DNA of 64,000 bases from Zingiber officinale (lineage: Eukaryota > Streptophyta > Magnoliopsida > Zingiberales > Zingiberaceae): the NCBI RefSeq assembly GCF_018446385.1, contig NC_055989.1:132335004-132399003 (forward strand), in the 5' to 3' direction. A program made the position numbers and the translations under genes. Shown in pieces: positions 22,190-31,612 of this stretch. The notes under the pieces were generated by a model, which was not told the DNA's origin, did no database searches, and saw only the letters and a list, made by a program, of their open reading frames with translations. Each line of letters starts with the position of its first letter. Position 1 is the stretch's first letter.

Positions 22190-23330
22190 TTATGTGAGAA
22201 TTTGTGTTAATTTTCAAGCAAACAGAATTAAGCTTTTAATTATAAAGGATTTTTTTAAAATTTAAGTTTGGTTTTAAAATAAATTTTTAGGTTAAAAAGA
22301 AAATTTAATTTTAATTTAAAAAAGATTTCAAGTTAAAAATAAATTTAAGTTTAATTTTAAAATATTTTTTAAAAAAAAATAATTAATTTTAAAATAAATT
22401 TTTAAGTTTGAAATAAATTTTTAAGTTTTAAAAACAATTAAGTTTAATTTTAAAATAAATTTTAAGTTTAAAATAAATTAAGTTTAATTTTAAAATGAAT
22501 TTTTAAGTTTTTTAAAAGAATTAAGTTTAAAATGAATTAAGTTTAATAAATTTTTAAGTTTTAAAAAATTAAGTTTAATTTTAAAATTAATTTTTAAGTT
22601 TAAAAAAAAATAAGTTTAATTTTAAAATTAATTTTTAAGTTTTTTTTTTTAAAAATTAAGTTTAATTTTAAAATGAATTTTTAAGTTTTAAAAAAAATAA
22701 GTTTAAATTTAAAATAAATTTTAAGTTTAAAATAAATTAAGTTTAATTTTAAAATGAATTTTTAAGTTAAAAAAAATTAAGTTTTAATTTAAAATAAATT
22801 TTTAAGTTAAAATGAATTTTTAAAATAAATTTTTAAGTTAAAATGAATTTTTAAAATAAATTTTTAATTAAAATGAATTTTTAAAATAAATTTTTAAGTT
22901 AAAATTAATTTTTAACATAAATTTTTTTAAATAAATTTTTAAAATAAAATTTTAAGTTAAAATGAATTTTTAAAATAAATTTTTAAGTTAAAATGAATTT
23001 AAAATAAATTTTTAAGTTAAAATAAATTTTTAAGTTAAAATAAATTTTTAAGTTAATATAAATTTAATTTTTAATTTAAAATAAATTTTTAAGTTAAAAT
23101 TAATTTTTAAAATAAAATTTTAAGTTAAATTGAATTTTTAAAATAATTTTTTAAGTTAAAATAAATTTTTAAAATAAATTTTTAAGTTAAAATGAATTTT
23201 TAACATAAATTTTTAAGTTACAATAAATTAAGTTTTAACTTTGATTTTAATTTAATTTTAATTTAATTTTAATTTTAATTTAATTTGATTTAATTTATTA
23301 TTTTAATTTTAATTTAATTGATTCCTTAGT
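22190..23330 (-). repeat. A/T-only low-complexity block between gag and pol of element B
   Basis: About 1.1 kb made almost wholly of variants of ttaagttttaaaataaattttt and aaaatgaatttttaaaataaa. No coding potential on either strand. It occupies the spacer between the gag tail and the protease, so a continuous Gag-Pol reading frame is impossible. Confidence 0.9.
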
Positions 23331-23894
23331 CATCTCACCCGATCTACGTTTTCAATCAGGGAATCCTATAATTTTTGTGAGATGAATTAGATTCAATTTT
23401 AGGGTTTGGTTTTAACTTTGTGTTAGATTTAGGTTTAACTTTGGGTTCAACAGATAGACATTCTCTGGATAAACTTCTGGGCTATGGTGAGTCACTTGGA
23501 CATCATTAGAGTAACCATGCCTTTGAGGTTTTCCAAATAGTCTTATCCACTGGACTTAGTACAAAACTTTGGTCTAACTGGTTAGGATCCATAAAGGGTA
23601 GCTTCGGTCAGTTCCACTTAGCCAAATGCACCAGGTCGAAGCCATATCTTCCTAGACATGCATAGACTAAGCTTCCCTGACGTACTATCATCCAAAACTT
23701 CACCAGTACCATTTTTCAAGTTAAACTTGAACCCCTTTCTAATTAGTCCTAAGTACCCTGCCGGGTAGATTAGTTTGGGCTACCCTTCCGGGTAGGTTAG
23801 TTTTGGAGGTGCTAGCTATTCTGGAGCCTCCCCCTAAATTATTGGCCTTTAATTTAATTTTTCTTTCTAAGTTTTTGATTTGAATTATTTGATT
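23331..23894 (-). pseudogene. Element B: degraded gag-pol spacer
   Basis: Minus-strand frames include TNLPGRVAQTNLPGRVLRTN near 23735-23795 and further stop-containing remnants, consistent with spacer sequence upstream of the protease. No intact product. Confidence 0.5.
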
Positions 23895-24164
23895 TTATAT
23901 AGTATATTTTTTTTCTTTAGGTATGTAGTATTGGTTAAGTCCTACTTGTGTGGTTAAGCACGCTTTCGGAACCCAAGCTTTATTTGTTGGTTTGTGTTGG
24001 GTTATTAATGATTTAAATATTTTATTTGGGCTTAACTTATAGCCAAGTCCGGTTTTATTGTAAATTATTTTTTGGTTATTTAAGATTAGATCTAAGTTCT
24101 TAGATCTTGTTGTGAATTTTTCTAACATATCTTTTAATTTGTTAATTTCTAATTTTAGTGTCAA
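23895..24164 (-). pseudogene. Element B: gag-spacer coiled-coil segment
   Basis: Open for 89 codons on the minus strand: MTLKLEINKLKDMLEKF (coiled-coil-like), then HKPTNKAWVPKACLT near the middle, a phrase common after gag in Sirevirus-like elements, as in the related copies at 29590 and 41520. It is part of the Gag polyprotein, displaced by a break from the upstream segment at 24209. Confidence 0.65.
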
Positions 24165-24208
24165 ATTTTCCTCCTCAAGTGTTAGATCTTGAGATGGATT
24201 ATTATTTG

Positions 24209-24427
24209 TTATTTGTTCCTTAGGTTTTGATTCTCCTCAAGGAGCAATTTGTTTTCATTTTCAGATTTAACTAATTTTCTATTTAAACCTGAAATAATTT
24301 TAAAAAACTTTCTATTTAAATTTAGGTATACCTCTTCGGGACCTTCGAAAATAAGTACGGACTCGTGGCTTGATTCAGGTTCAGACCCGTCTTCCGATTC
24401 GTCCTCCGACTCTTCTTCGCGGGCCAT
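24209..24427 (-). pseudogene. Element B: acidic gag-spacer segment
   Basis: MAREEESEDESEDGSEPESS followed by LNRKFFKIISGLNRKLVKSENENKLLLEEN: an acidic run and then a leucine/lysine/glutamate coiled-coil candidate. It lies directly downstream of the CCHC gag in transcriptional order and is best read as the gag C-terminal spacer. Confidence 0.65.
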
Positions 24428-24481
24428 CAGCGCGAGGTAACTCTGGTTCTTCTGATCTTCGTCCTCCGATTCTTCCGAAGA

Positions 24482-25426
24482 CTAGTCGTCCCACGTTGCT
24501 TTGAGGGCCTTCTTTTTGGTCGGCTTCGTTTTATCGTTCTTCAATCTTGGACACTCGTTCTTGTAGTGCCCCTTTTTGTTGCATCCGAAGCACGTTATGT
24601 TCCTCGGTTCAGTTGGAGTGTTGATCTTCTGCAGGTCCTTCTTGCTGAAGCTTTTCTTCCTCCTAGTGAACATTTTCCTTACCAGGTTCACCAGGTACTC
24701 TTCGTCTTCAGAATCCTGGTCAGAATCTTCTTCAAGTTCAAGCTTGTTCTTCTTTTCTTTGGAGGAACCTGCAAGCAAAGCAATACCTTTGACCCCGGTG
24801 TTAGTTTGCTCATGCAGTTCTAATTCACAGAAAAGTTCATCTAATTTTAGTTTAGATAAATTTTTAGAAATTTTGTAGGCATCCACGATGGATGCCCACA
24901 AACTATTGCGTGGAAATGTGTTTAACGCGTACCTTATCAGATCTCTGTTCTCCATCTGGTGGCCTATCACGTGAAGCCCGTTGAGGATATCTTTGATCCT
25001 CGCGTGAAGCTGACTTGCCTTTTCTCCTTCCTGCATTTTTATGTTAAATATTTTATTTAATAATAAATCACGTTTTGTTACCTTAGAGTCGCTGGTTCCT
25101 TCGTGCAGCTCGATTAGCTTGTCCCAGAGTTCTTTCACGTTCTGATGCGGTCCTACCCGGTTCAGCTCTTCCCTTGTTAGTCCGCATTGTAGCGTGTTGA
25201 TCACCTTGTTCTCCGTCGACGCTTTCTTCTTTATGTCTGACGTCCATTGTTCTGGATCAAGAAGATTTCCGAAGCTATCAATTGGTGGTCTGTAGGCTTT
25301 TGTGACGCTGAGCCATTGGTTGAAGTCCGTCTTTAGGTAGACCTCCATCTTTTTCTTCCAGTACGGAAAATCGTCCCCGTTGAATAGAGGAGGATGCATC
25401 GTACTGAAGCCTTCGATCTAAGACAT
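24482..25426 (-). pseudogene. Element B gag with CCHC zinc knuckle
   Basis: From an ATG at 25424-25426 the minus strand reads MS, then a stop, then IEGFSTMHPPLFNGDDF; an internal ATG at 25397-25399 opens 305 codons. The body (residues 1-210) is a UBN2-type copia gag with YWKKKMEVYLK, LWDKLIELHEGTSDSKVTKRDLL and LIRYALNTFPRNSLW. An acidic hinge follows, then CFGCNKKGHYKNEC, an intact CCHC knuckle (about residues 270-284). A stop after ATWDD ends the frame at 24482. Gag would form the particle and bind RNA. Except for the early stop the frame is intact, which suggests that the copy is not very old. Confidence 0.85.
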
Positions 25427-25684
25427 CCTACACACAAGAGAGAAGATAGACAAGCAAAGTCCCAAGACTTGGTCTTGGATTAGTAGTGCGGGAGGAAATA
25501 GAAATAATAGAGAAAAACTAAATTGGTGTTGCACCAATTTAGATTAACTACAACGAGAAAATATTTCCAAAAAGGTAATAATACCAGTTTGGAATTATGT
25601 GAAAAATTGAAAAGCCAAAAAAAAAATAAAAAAAATGTCACCCCCTTGTCTGACTGGTGGTTGCACCAAATCAGAGCGGTACCT
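25427..25684 (-). other. Element B untranslated leader
   Basis: Between the primer-binding site and gag. Contains an A-rich run near 25617-25635. No gene seen. Confidence 0.6.
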
Positions 25685-25696
25685 GCTCTGATACCA
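25685..25696 (-). promoter_or_regulatory. Primer-binding site of element B
   Basis: TGGTATCAGAGC on the minus strand, two bases from the 5' LTR edge at 25699; complementary to initiator tRNA-Met. Confidence 0.9.
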
Positions 25697-25698
25697 CT

Positions 25699-26799
25699 TG
25701 TTAGATCATGATCGTTCGATAGAGGGGGGAGGGGTGAATATCGATTTAAAATTATCGAGAGTTCGCAGCGGAAAAGGTAAAGTAAGGAGAGATGACACAA
25801 GTAATTTTTACTTGGTTCGAAACCTATGTCGACTCCTACTCCAAGGCCCGCACACAAGGGTGCTTTCGGTGGGCAATCATTAATAATTCGAAATGAGAAT
25901 TACAATGACAGTACAGGAATTATTAGAAAAGAAATGCCGACAATTATAAAAACTAAGACAGAAAGAGAAAGAGCCTTGTCGGTGAGCTTTTGGCAGCGTC
26001 GCAAGAGCGCTGAAGATCTGATTATGAGTTGTTGTGAGAGCTCCGTCTTTGACCCTCCTTATGTAGGAGGTTCGGGGCGCCTGGAACCTTCAGGGCGCCT
26101 CGACCATGACGTAGCAGACCCAACCAGGAGGCTCCACGTGGCGACGACGCGAAGAAGATAGAATTTGCCTCCGGGCGCTGGGTACCTCCCGGGCGACCTA
26201 ACCTCCGGGCGCCTGGGTACCTCCCGAGCGCCCGGACCCAAGTTTTCCAGCAGACTCCTTCCTGCAAGAAAAACTTTAGTCCGAGGCAATTATACCCTAC
26301 AACACAGATTGTTAGCACAATTTTATAGATAAGAAAAATAGTAATTAGATTTCGTCTCTCTGAGACCGGAATTTAGTCAAGATCTCGACTTAGAGTTCTG
26401 AGATGGTTCTAAGTTGGATCGGCGCCTAAGTTCCCTTACCGGGAACGCGTCCTCACAATCACTCCCCTCCAGTGACTTACCTCCACTTACCTGCCAGACG
26501 TCCAGTCAGCCCTTCGGCCCGTCTGGGCTTCGTGCAGATATCCGGTCAGCCCGTCGACCTAGCTGGACTTCGTGCCAAACGTCCGGTCAGCCCGTTGACC
26601 CGTTTGGACTTCGTGCCAGTTATCCGGTCGGCCTGTCGACCTAGCTGGGCTTCGTGCCAGACATCCAGTCAGCCCGTCGACCTGTCTGGACTTCTCCTGC
26701 ACACTCGGTCAAAGTGTTAGACCAACAGCAAAATTAACTTAACCTATTTTGTCATTCATCAAAACCTGGGTTCGACCGTTAGTGCTAACCGCACCAACA
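25699..26799 (-). mobile_element. 5' LTR of element B with hairpin array
   Basis: 1,101 bp, TGTTAGATC...CCGCACCAACA in plus view, matching 7055-7502 plus 17206-17824. It has an extra cctccgggcgcctgg segment near 26195-26225. The hairpin array is at about 26490-26700: arms CCAGACG with CGTCTGG, CAAACG with CGTTTG, CCAGACA with TGTCTGG, around a constant tccggtcagcccgtcgac core. Confidence 0.9.
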
Positions 26800-26804
26800 C
26801 ATAA
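26800..26804. repeat. Target-site duplication of element B, right
   Basis: cataa, matching 7050-7054. Confidence 0.9.
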
Positions 26805-27286
26805 TACAGCCTAATCTATCGGTCGATCGATTGGGGCTGGAAATCTCACCAACGCGAGAAAGGATGAATCGATCGAGCGATCGATTCAGGCCTTTTCCAA
26901 CGGAGCACAGAGGTGCTCTGAATCAATCAGTCAATCGATGCAAGCCTTCCCAATCGATTGGGATATGACTATTGCATAGGTAGCAAACTTTGGATGGTTG
27001 GGATGACACGGATCTCACGTGGCAATTGATTGGGAGCGAGCCTAATCGATTGGGAGCCCTAGAGGCGTAGTGTATAAAGCCATGGCAAGCTTTCTTCTCA
27101 GCAATTCTCTCAAGCCTTCTTCTAGCGCACGCGATTCTCCTCACCACACACCGTCGGACTTAGAGCTTGAAAGAGAGGTGTTGTTGCACTTTCCAAAGGG
27201 TCCAGAGGCATCTTATCAACAAGAGATCAAGCAGGAAGAAGTTATTCATTTGTATTCTTGTATTTTCCTCTTGCGTGTGTTGTATC
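26805..27286 (+). mobile_element. LTR of element A, right part
   Basis: Resumes the LTR broken at 7049, with ATCGATCG palindromes (26815-27060), then gtgtataaagcc at 27069-27080 as a TATA-like element, and a leader resembling 33810-33990 in the LTR of G. It is cut off at 27287 by the LTR of element D, so the 3' end of LTR A is not seen. Confidence 0.75.
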
Positions 27287-28134
27287 TATTGGTACCCCAA
27301 GGTTGTTTTGATGTGATCAAACAAGTTAAGTTAGGTCCTGTTGTGTTTAACCCTGTGTCTAAGTGTATAGGAACTTAGGAGCACAGGAAGTTAAGCAAAA
27401 GACGTAGCTAGAGAGAAGGACGGCACGGGAGAGAGCCGATGGGCTCGGTGCGTCTGAGGGGCGAGGTGTTGTGGAAGAGTACGCGGGTGGACAAGAAGGA
27501 GGCTGCAGCATTTCCGAGGGACGAGAAGCTAGAGTGGAAGATTGCTCGAGGAGAAGGTCGGAAGTTGGGTTCGGGTGAGCCCTATTCTGAATGGCTAAAA
27601 TCACCGAAGCAAGCGGAGCCAGAGCAGAAGGCCCGGACTGGAAAAGGTCAACATGGTTGACTTTCTTTGTCCGATCGCTCGAAACGGAGTTTTATCCGGA
27701 TCACGTTTGACTGCGATCCATTGCGAAGGGGATAAAATTTTATCCCCCTCCAAGTGCTTGGAATCCTTCCAGGTGCCCCGACCAAGGTAATAGATATAGC
27801 CTTGCTCCAAGAAGCTAAATACAATAAGCATCTTGAGAAACAACACTTGTACATTTCCAGTTTTCCATTTAGCTTTCTGTTTTTGTGTGATCATTGCTGT
27901 AAAGAGGCTTCTCCGCCTGAAGGATATATTAGTACGCTATACTTCCTTGGATTAACAACCTCTCCGGTTGTAACCAAGTAAAAAACTTCTATGCCTCTGT
28001 CTTTTGATTCCTTATTCTTTTTATGCAAGTATTTGTTAAGTTATAAGTTGAGGAAGGTATTTCTATTTTTATTTGTGCAGGGGATATTCACCCCCCCCCC
28101 CCTCCCCTCTAGTCGGCCGCTAAGGGTTCTAACA
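27287..28134 (+). mobile_element. 5' LTR of element D
   Basis: Starts TATTGGTACCCC (the usual TG changed to TA) and ends with ggttctaaca before a primer site. The same family forms the LTR at 30272, at 63287 and, inverted, at 40042-40969. A C-run of about 12 occurs near 28091. The reading frame at 27439-27660 lies in the LTR and recurs in the other copies with changes; I see no product. Confidence 0.8.
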
Positions 28135-28136
28135 AG

Positions 28137-28148
28137 TGGTATCAAAAC
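28137..28148 (+). promoter_or_regulatory. Primer-binding site of element D (degenerate)
   Basis: TGGTATCAAAAC, close to the initiator-tRNA-Met site TGGTATCAGAGC, two bases after the LTR. Confidence 0.75.
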
Positions 28149-28191
28149 TAGGATGCTTCAGGAGGACTAACAGCCGAACGAAGCACACGAG

Positions 28192-29297
28192 ATGGCCGGA
28201 CCAAGCGTCTACCCACCAAAGTTCGAGAGGGAGTTCGCGAGCAGGAAAAAGAGAATGGAGGTATTTTTCAAAATAGACTTCGATTTATTATTAATAATGG
28301 AATTTGGTTTTGAAGCGTCCAAAGGCAAGCAAAAGTATCAATGGACGAAGAAGGAATAAGCAGACTTCGTGGCAAATGGCAAAGCAGAGGTTCATATGCT
28401 GAGCGTCCTCCCACCATAAGAAGTCAACTGGATCAGAGCTTACAGATCTGCCAAGGAGCTTTGGGAAAAATTCCTGGAACTTCACGAAGGAACCTCGGAG
28501 GCGAAACTTGCGAGATAGGACTTACTTCGTAACCAGATCAACAACCTCCGATTAGAAGAAGATGAAACAATTTCACATCTTCACACGAGGATCAAGGAGC
28601 TCATCATCGGACTTTCGAATCTTTGAGAAAAGGTAAGCAACCGAGATTCTCTAAGGTACGCTCTTAATGCATTCCCTAAAAATACAAAATGGGCATCATT
28701 AGTAGATGTCTACTATATCTCTAAGGCTTTAGAATCTGTTACCTTAGAAGAATTATTTTCAACCTTTGAAGTCCATGAATCGAGATATGCAATTACAAAG
28801 AAGGAGCTAAAGCACGACATTACCCTTAAGGCAAAGATGGACGAACAAAGTTCAGAGTCCTCTCTCGACGACGACGAAACGGTAATGATGGTAAGACATT
28901 TTAAAAAGTTACTTAAATCTAGAAAGTCTAACCATCCACAGGGTAGAAAGAGAAGAACGATCAAATGCTACCACTGCAATGAAAAAGGGTATGTTAAAGA
29001 CAACTGCCCTAAGTTAAAAATCAACAAGAAGGGCAAAGGCAAGAACAAATACAAGACCCTAAAGGCGACGTGGAATGAAACGTCATCCGAATCAAAGGTC
29101 GAAGCCTTTTCCGGACTTGCGTTGATGGCAAGTCATCAAGAAGACGAACACAAAGAAAGCTCGTCCAAAATGAGCATCGAGAGCATCGATGAAGGGGGAG
29201 CATCAACAGAAGAAAGCAGCAATTCAGGGCGAGCTACGGACAACGAGATCGACAAGGTAAGTCAGGTACGATCTATTCCACCTAATAAGTTGTTTTA
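28192..29297 (+). pseudogene. Element D gag, zinc-knuckle His replaced by Tyr
   Basis: From ATG 28192 the frame reads MAGPSVYPPKFEREFAS, the same gag family as 1-1238. Stops follow at about 28357 and 28420, and later regions sit in a clean frame from 28837 to 29298 (153 codons). That part holds FKKLLKSRKSNHPQGRK, a knuckle CYHCNEKGYVKDNC in which the metal-binding His is Tyr, and an acidic Ser-rich tail (SSKMSIESIDEGGAS). The change GH to GY is a single base and should weaken zinc and RNA binding. No pol follows, so D is a gag-only, non-autonomous element even when intact. Confidence 0.82.
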
Positions 29298-30259
29298 ATG
29301 TATTAAATTATTAACTAAAGATTGTTGCAAACTTGAAAAAGAAAATAAAGAGTTGAAACTAATTCTAGTGAAATCTTGTCCATTAGAAAAATTCGACAAA
29401 ATAAAATCAAAAAATGATATTTTGAAAAAAGAAATAAAGAATTTGAAAAATCTTGCATGCTCATATAATACAAGTAGTAAAAAATTTAATGGTCTAAATT
29501 GATATTTTTATTACCACAAAGGACAAATTAGAAAATTTTCTCAGAAATATATACAAAAAAAATTTCTAGTTAACCCAGTTGGAAGAAACCTATATTGGGT
29601 TCCAAAACTTATCTAAATTAATGTTTAATTAGACTTAGGGCTTTCAGAAAGTACATTAAATATTTGATTTCATTATGAGGCTTTGTCTAGAAGTGGTTGA
29701 TGATCTAATAACCAAGAAGGCCTAGTGCCTCGCCACAGCCTAGAAGTCAATTAACGAAATAGAATGTTTAATTGACTAACTAATAAAATATTTAATTATA
29801 ATTAAAAAAAATACTTTAAATAGTTACTCATTTTTGTTAATCTTTTTAAACTTAAAAGTTTTTTTTTAATTATCTCTACAAAGTTAGTTTTTGCAAACTT
29901 AGAAAAATATTGATATTTTTTATGATATCAAAAAAAATTTAAATATTTTTCTAAGCGCTATCAAAATAATTTTCAAAAGTTTCAGAGTTTTTTCAAAAAC
30001 TTGATAAATTCTTTAAAATGTTGAAAATCAGTTTTAGAGTTTTTTTTTAAACTAAAAACTTTATTATTATTTTTTTAAAAAAGTAACCCTTAGATTTTTT
30101 TTTTACCCCATTTTTTATGTGATCAAAAGGAGGAGAAGGGAAGATTAAGTCTAAGGGAGGTAGCTTAACCTTTTAAAAAAATTTTGCACTTTAATTACAA
30201 AATTATTGCTTTTATTTTATGTTGATTTACCCTAACTTAACTTAAGTTGCTCACATCAA
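29298..30259 (+). other. Element D non-coding internal region
   Basis: Contains a short coiled-coil-like remnant (29310-29620, ending in gttccaaaactt), a block gaggctttgtctagaagtgg at 29682-29740 that is related to blocks at 1935-1985, 5021-5085 and 41375-41445, and then T-rich low-complexity DNA. No protease, integrase or reverse transcriptase. From 29621 on it is duplicated at 62621. Confidence 0.75.
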
Positions 30260-30271
30260 AAAGAGGGAGAT
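30260..30271 (+). promoter_or_regulatory. Polypurine tract of element D
   Basis: aaagagggagat directly 5' of TGTTGGTATCCC. Confidence 0.75.
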
Positions 30272-30783
30272 TGTTGGTATCCCAGGTTGTTTTGATGTGA
30301 TCAAATAAGTTAAGTTAGGTCCTGTTATGTTTAACTCTGTGTCTAAATGTGCAAAAACTTAGGAGCATAGGAAGTCGAGCAAAAGATGCAGCTAGGAAGA
30401 AAGATGGTACGGGAGAGAGCCGACGTGGTCGGCGCGTCTAAGGGATGAGGTGCTGCGGAAGAGTGCACCGGCGGACGAGAAGGAGGCCCGCAGTGTTTCT
30501 GAGGGACAAGAAACCGAAGTGGAAGCTTGCTCAAGGAGAAGGTCGGAAGCTGGGTTCGGGTGAGCCCTATTCCGGATCGTCGAAATCACCCAAGCAAGCA
30601 GAGCCAGAGCTGAAGACCCGGACCGAAGCAAGCAGAGCCAGAGCGGAAGGCTCGGACTGAAAAAAGTCAACATGGTTGACTTTATTGGTCCGGGCGCCCG
30701 GAACGGAGTTTTATCCGGATCGCGTTTGACTGCGATCCGTTGCGAAGGAGATAAAATTTTATCTCCCTTTAAGTGTCTAGAAC
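30272..30783 (+). mobile_element. 3' LTR of element D, truncated
   Basis: Matches the first ~500 bp of the 5' LTR (27287-27790) up to aagtgtctagaa, after which the sequence is unrelated. About 340 bp of LTR, including the end that should carry CA, is missing. The same truncation occurs in the copy at 63287. Confidence 0.75.
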
Positions 30784-31404
30784 ACTACCGTTGGATCGAT
30801 GAAGCCTAACCTAGGTATGCTGTGCAGATTGAGTCATTCCTACGTGGTTGTAGACTTGTAGTTGTAGCTTAAAGGTTTGATTTATTGTTATTGCTTCAAA
30901 TCTTGCTCATAAACCTTCAAAAACTTGTCCTTTTTAATAGAAGTGATCATTAGAAGTTCCTCAAGAATTCTTAACATAGATACTGATTTCTTTTTCTAAT
31001 AGAATTTGTCGTACTTGTTCAAGCTAGGTTTTGGCATGTTCGACTGAGTTGAGTAAACAAACATATAATGATTACTTCAAACTGAAGAGAAGTCATAGTT
31101 TTTATCTGAGAATTGTTCTTTGTCAACCAAGCTTGCTAAATTGAAGTTCTCGAAAGATGCAAAAAAAAAAAAAAATCTATAAAAGTCTACATCAAAAGTG
31201 ATTGCATGGTATCATCCATTTTGATCTCTTTAAATCTAGGACAATTATTTTCATGTCAAATCATTTTGCTAATTTTCCATGAGAAATTATTGACTTTGAT
31301 TTATAAGTGCTTGAACACCATAAATTGATTAGCACATGACGGATTGACGGAGACGTTGGGAGCAAATGTATTTATCTTTTATCATAATTGAACACCATAA
31401 ATTG
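30784..31404. other. Unassigned sequence shared with the window end
   Basis: No gene recognised. 30784-30987 is almost identical to 63796-64000, the last bases of the window. The rest is A/T-rich. Confidence 0.6.
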
Positions 31405-31612
31405 GGTCCCCTCGGATGGGTCTAGTAGCTAGCGCATAAGGTGTTGTCAAAATGAGATCTGGGGTTCGAATCTCGACAAAACCGAGATAAATGTCTCTCT
31501 TATGTGTTAGTCACTATTTCAAAGGCTAGTAGCCGCCCGTGATTTACCTCCTCCATGTTAACCTTGGGATGGATTGACGGGGTCACTGGGGACGAGCGTA
31601 TTCATCTTTTTT
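31405..31612 (+). mobile_element. tRNA-derived SINE, copy 1
   Basis: Begins gtcccctcggatgggtctag, with an A-box-like tagtagctagcgc and a B box GGTTCGAATCT at 31463-31473. The tRNA-unrelated body (tagtcactatttcaaaggct...) ends cgtattcatcttttttgcc. Same family as 55551-55762 and 58795-58987. SINEs are RNA polymerase III transcripts moved by LINE enzymes. Confidence 0.75.

Larger units (their letters stand above)
7055..26799 (-). mobile_element. Sirevirus-like Ty1/copia element B, minus strand, interrupted by element C
   Basis: A complete but dead element bounded by cataa duplications. On the minus strand the order is: 5' LTR (26799-25699), tRNA-Met-type primer site, gag with CCHC knuckle, long coiled-coil spacer, AT-rich block, protease, integrase, reverse transcriptase, RNase H, about 1.3 kb of non-coding A-rich DNA, polypurine tract, 3' LTR (17824-17206 plus 7502-7055). 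The gag with a long spacer and the AUG-Met primer site fit the Sirevirus/SIRE lineage; the lineage call is an inference. Element C (7503-17200) sits inside the 3' LTR. Stops in gag and pol, frameshifts and a mutated reverse-transcriptase active site show that B itself cannot be autonomous. Confidence 0.88.

Noticed and set aside
26414..26720. Pro/Ser-rich frames in the 5' LTR of element B
   Set aside because: They result from the about 59-bp hairpin units, which stay open in two frames; the other LTR has the same sequence with breaks.
28091..28103. Run of Cs near the end of LTR D (also 34270, and G runs at 7081, 25724, 43653) as a G-quadruplex or sequencing artefact
   Set aside because: A C/G run followed by ctctag or its complement is a shared feature of LTR ends in these families, so it is neither an artefact nor unique.
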